Shown here in pieces: positions 22,583 to 24,461 of a DNA stretch of 24,461 nt. Under the pieces are notes generated by a model, which searched no databases, had not been told where the DNA came from, and was given only the letters and a program-made list of their open reading frames with translations. Location: the NCBI GenBank assembly GCA_004558185.1, contig SFDP01000037.1, forward strand, positions 1-24,461. Reading direction: 5' to 3'. Every line of letters starts with the position of its first letter. The first letter of the stretch is position 1. The DNA comes from Lachnospiraceae bacterium (GTDB taxonomy: Bacteria > Bacillota > Clostridia > Lachnospirales > Lachnospiraceae). Position numbers and translations under genes: made by a program.

Positions 22583-23443
22583 TTATTCCTTAGTCACGTC
22601 TGTTCCAAAATACTTTTCAGAAATTTCTGATAATACTCCCTCATCTGCCAGTTCCTTAAGCGCTTTATCGATTTCCTGGACCAAATCCTCATTTCCCTTG
22701 CGAATCATTACTGCACTGGCACTTGTATCATCGGATAAAGCAACGATCTTCAAATCTGCATCCGGCTTTTGATTCAGGTAATCATAGTAGGTCAAATCAT
22801 CATTCAGTGTTAAATCTGCCCTTCCTGCCAACACCAGCTCTACTGACTGATTAAAGCCATCTGTACTGACAAGCTCAGCTCCCTTTTCCTCTGCCAGCTT
22901 TCCCCAGTTACTGGTTAGTGACTGTGCCGCTTTCTTTCCTGCTATCTGATCAAAGTCGGTAATTTCTTCATTACTCCCCTTGACAATCAGCGCACCATGG
23001 GTATAGCTATAGGGGATGGAAAAATCATATTTTTCTAATCTTTCTTCCGTAATACTCACCTGATTGATAACAACATCAAATCGCTCTGCATCAAGTCCGG
23101 CAATAATACTGTCCCATTTTGTTTCTACAAATTCTGCCTTTACCCCCAGCTTTTCTGCAACCTTTTCAGCCACCTCCACATCAAATCCAACCAGCTTATT
23201 ATTTTCATCATGGAAAGTAAAGGGGGCATAGGTTCCTTCTGTTCCAATTTTCAGCACACCTGTTTCCCTGACTGTCTCCAGAAGACTTGCCTCTGCTGTC
23301 CCTGTCTCTTCACTTTGTGTCTGCAAGGCTTCTGTTTCTGCCTTTGAGGAAGCACTTTCTACTTCCTGCTTATTTCCACAGCCGGTCAATACCGTGAATG
23401 CTAATGTAAATACTGCAATTCCTGTTAATATTTCTTTTCTCAT
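22583..23443 (-). CDS. Amino acid (probably cystine) ABC transporter substrate-binding lipoprotein
   Basis: A 286-residue extracellular lipoprotein. The signal peptide has a basic start (MRKEI), a hydrophobic core and the lipobox VLTGC, so Cys22 is the lipidated residue; a low-complexity Ser/Glu linker (about 25-55) follows. The binding domain (SBP family 3) has IGTEGTYAPFTFHDENN, ETKWDSIIAGLDAERFDVV and NQVSITEERLEKYDFSIPY; the TKWD...LD...DVVINQV pattern is typical of cystine-binding FliY/TcyA proteins. The start chosen, ATG 23441-23443, has GGAGG 8 nt upstream; an upstream in-frame ATG would spoil the signal peptide. It delivers substrate to the permease encoded next. The exact amino acid remains an inference. 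Confidence 0.9.
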   Translation of the reverse strand: MRKEILTGIAVFTLAFTVLTGCGNKQEVESASSKAETEALQTQSEETGTAEASLLETVRETGVLKIGTEGTYAPFTFHDENNKLVGFDVEVAEKVAEKLGVKAEFVETKWDSIIAGLDAERFDVVINQVSITEERLEKYDFSIPYSYTHGALIVKGSNEEITDFDQIAGKKAAQSLTSNWGKLAEEKGAELVSTDGFNQSVELVLAGRADLTLNDDLTYYDYLNQKPDADLKIVALSDDTSASAVMIRKGNEDLVQEIDKALKELADEGVLSEISEKYFGTDVTKE

Positions 23444-23534
23444 TGTGTTTTCCTCCATCATTTTATTTTTTATCTGTCTATTAAGTAATTATTGTTGCAA
23501 GTATAAATACATACTAAGTCATCTGTGATAATGC

Positions 23535-24287
23535 TCAAATCACATAATCCATTTCACCGGTAATTCTTCTCAAAAACTGCCAGGTTCTCTCTTCACTGGG
23601 GGAAGTAAAAATTTTTTCCGGCGTTCCTTCTTCTACAATAATGCCCTTATCCATAAAAATTACCCAGTCCGCCACCTCTCTGGCAAAGAGCATCTCATGG
23701 GTAACCACCACCATTGTGGTTTTTTCCTCTGCCAGCGTCTTCATCACTGACAAAATCCCCGAAATCAACTCCGGGTCCAAAGCCGAGGTTGGTTCGTCAA
23801 AAAGGACTACCTCGGGGTTCAGTGCAATGGCTCTTGCAATACCTACTCGCTGCTGCTGTCCCCCTGAAAGCTGTACCGGATAATAATCATAACGTTCTGA
23901 CAGTCCCACATGATCCAATGCTCTTCTTGCTATATCATATGCCTCTGCCCTAGCTATTTTTCTGCCTGTAATCAGCCCCTCTGCCACATTCTGAATTGCC
24001 GTCTTATTACTGAATAAATTATAGTTCTGAAAGACAAAGCCTGTTTTTTTCCGTATTTGCTGAATTTCCTTCTTTGAAGCGCTCTTAAATGAAATATCTA
24101 TATCATCAAATACCAGCCTTCCGCTGTCTGCCCGCTCCAGGAAATTCATACATCGAAGTAATGTTGTTTTTCCCGAACCACTTGGCCCAAGAATAGCTAC
24201 TACCTCTCCTTTATTTACTTTCATGCTTACATCCTTCAATACCTGATTACCTCCAAAGGACTTCTGCACGTGTTCCAATTTCAGCAA
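23535..24287 (-). CDS. Polar amino acid ABC transporter ATP-binding protein
   Basis: A 250-residue ATPase of the GlnQ/HisP/TcyN family. Walker A is GPSGSGKTT (34-42), the Q-loop FVFQNYNLF (Gln87), the signature QLSGGQQQR (139-147), Walker B VVLFDEPTSALD (Asp164-Glu165) and the switch His197 in VTHEM. The start is TTG (24285-24287), with GGGGGTG about 6 nt upstream; no ATG gives a family-like N-terminus. It is the first gene of the operon and lies after a structured, possibly repeated region. A 91-nt AT-rich gap precedes the binding-protein gene. Order ATPase-binding protein-permease is less common than ATPase last but is known. Confidence 0.92.
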   Translation of the reverse strand: MLKLEHVQKSFGGNQVLKDVSMKVNKGEVVAILGPSGSGKTTLLRCMNFLERADSGRLVFDDIDISFKSASKKEIQQIRKKTGFVFQNYNLFSNKTAIQNVAEGLITGRKIARAEAYDIARRALDHVGLSERYDYYPVQLSGGQQQRVGIARAIALNPEVVLFDEPTSALDPELISGILSVMKTLAEEKTTMVVVTHEMLFAREVADWVIFMDKGIIVEEGTPEKIFTSPSEERTWQFLRRITGEMDYVI

Positions 24288-24325
24288 TTCTTCACCCCCT
24301 CTATATCATGATACCAGGGTCAAAA

Positions 24326-24433
24326 GGTCTGAACCCACATGAGCTTGCTCAAATGTGGGTGTATGTCCTTGAGACCCGCCAAAATATGAGCTTAAAAGTG
24401 GGGCGTAAGCACCACGATATGCGAATATTTTGC
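24326..24433 (-). repeat. Structured 5' region or dispersed palindromic repeat
   Basis: Several nested inverted repeats fill the space upstream of the importer operon: ACCCACAT (24333-24340) with ATGTGGGT (24353-24360) and an inner GAGC/GCTC, enclosed by GGTCT (24326-24330) with AGACC (24372-24376); AAAATAT (24381-24387) with ATATTTT (24425-24431); and a GTGG/CCAC hairpin between them. No T-tract follows on either strand. It does not show T-box or known riboswitch motifs. Layout and some sequence (ATCGTG, GGCGGG) recall the element at 1371-1435. A leader RNA or an intergenic repeat family are both possible. Confidence 0.4.
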
Positions 24434-24461
24434 AGGATTGTGGGAGTACGAAGTACGTAAC

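Noticed and set aside
24288..24461. T-box, SAM or lysine riboswitch before the amino acid importer
   Set aside because: None of the conserved motifs of these classes, such as the T-box antiterminator core, is visible on the minus strand, and no intrinsic terminator precedes the gene.

Overview
The window looks like a chromosomal segment of a low-to-mid GC Gram-positive gut bacterium of the class Clostridia, most probably Lachnospiraceae. The basis is strong AGGAGG-type ribosome binding sites, consensus sigma-A promoters with 17-nt spacers, a Bacillus/Clostridium-style SRP RNA, a CsoR-controlled copper operon and several LytTR/GHKL and FtsX/MacB-type genes. The genus is inference; no rRNA or other marker gene is present.

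Layout. (1) 128-4596 (+): a sensor histidine kinase ending inside a terminator, then a MacB/LolD-type ABC ATPase and its FtsX permease; the permease reading frame is broken at a run of six T, which cuts off the last membrane helix. (2) 4884-5543 (+): a RelB/DinJ-YafQ toxin-antitoxin pair with a consensus promoter and a likely operator. (3) 5684-9971 (-): a copper operon csoR-copA-MATE. The copA gene ends in a fused CopZ-like domain that also has its own ribosome binding site and start codon. Divergent from it (10166-10867, +) is an unusual Cu/Zn superoxide-dismutase-like protein with a methionine-rich tandem repeat inserted next to its copper site. (4) 10949-13657 (-): an AgrA/AgrC-like two-component pair without AgrB/AgrD, followed by a decayed reading frame and two tandem paralogous small membrane proteins. 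(5) 13679-14548 (-): an AraC-type regulator, divergent from 14723-19058 (+), a GDP-L-fucose operon manC-gmd-fcl-manA. (6) 19190-21387 (+): a HAD phosphatase, a second MATE exporter and an overlooked 40-residue membrane protein with its own promoter and terminator. (7) 21612-21838 (-): the SRP RNA, with its own promoter. (8) 21882-24287 (-): a polar amino acid (probably cystine) ABC importer, preceded by a structured 5' region that may be a dispersed repeat.

How they work together. The copper block is the most coherent system: CsoR senses Cu(I), its operator lies between the -35 and -10 boxes of its own promoter, CopA exports copper, the nested CopZ could supply the chaperone, and the divergent SOD-like protein may buffer copper or use it. 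The sugar block turns fructose-6-phosphate into GDP-mannose and then GDP-L-fucose, except for a phosphomannomutase that must lie elsewhere. Two separate one-base losses of frame (4422-4427 and near 11717) point to real decay or to assembly indels.
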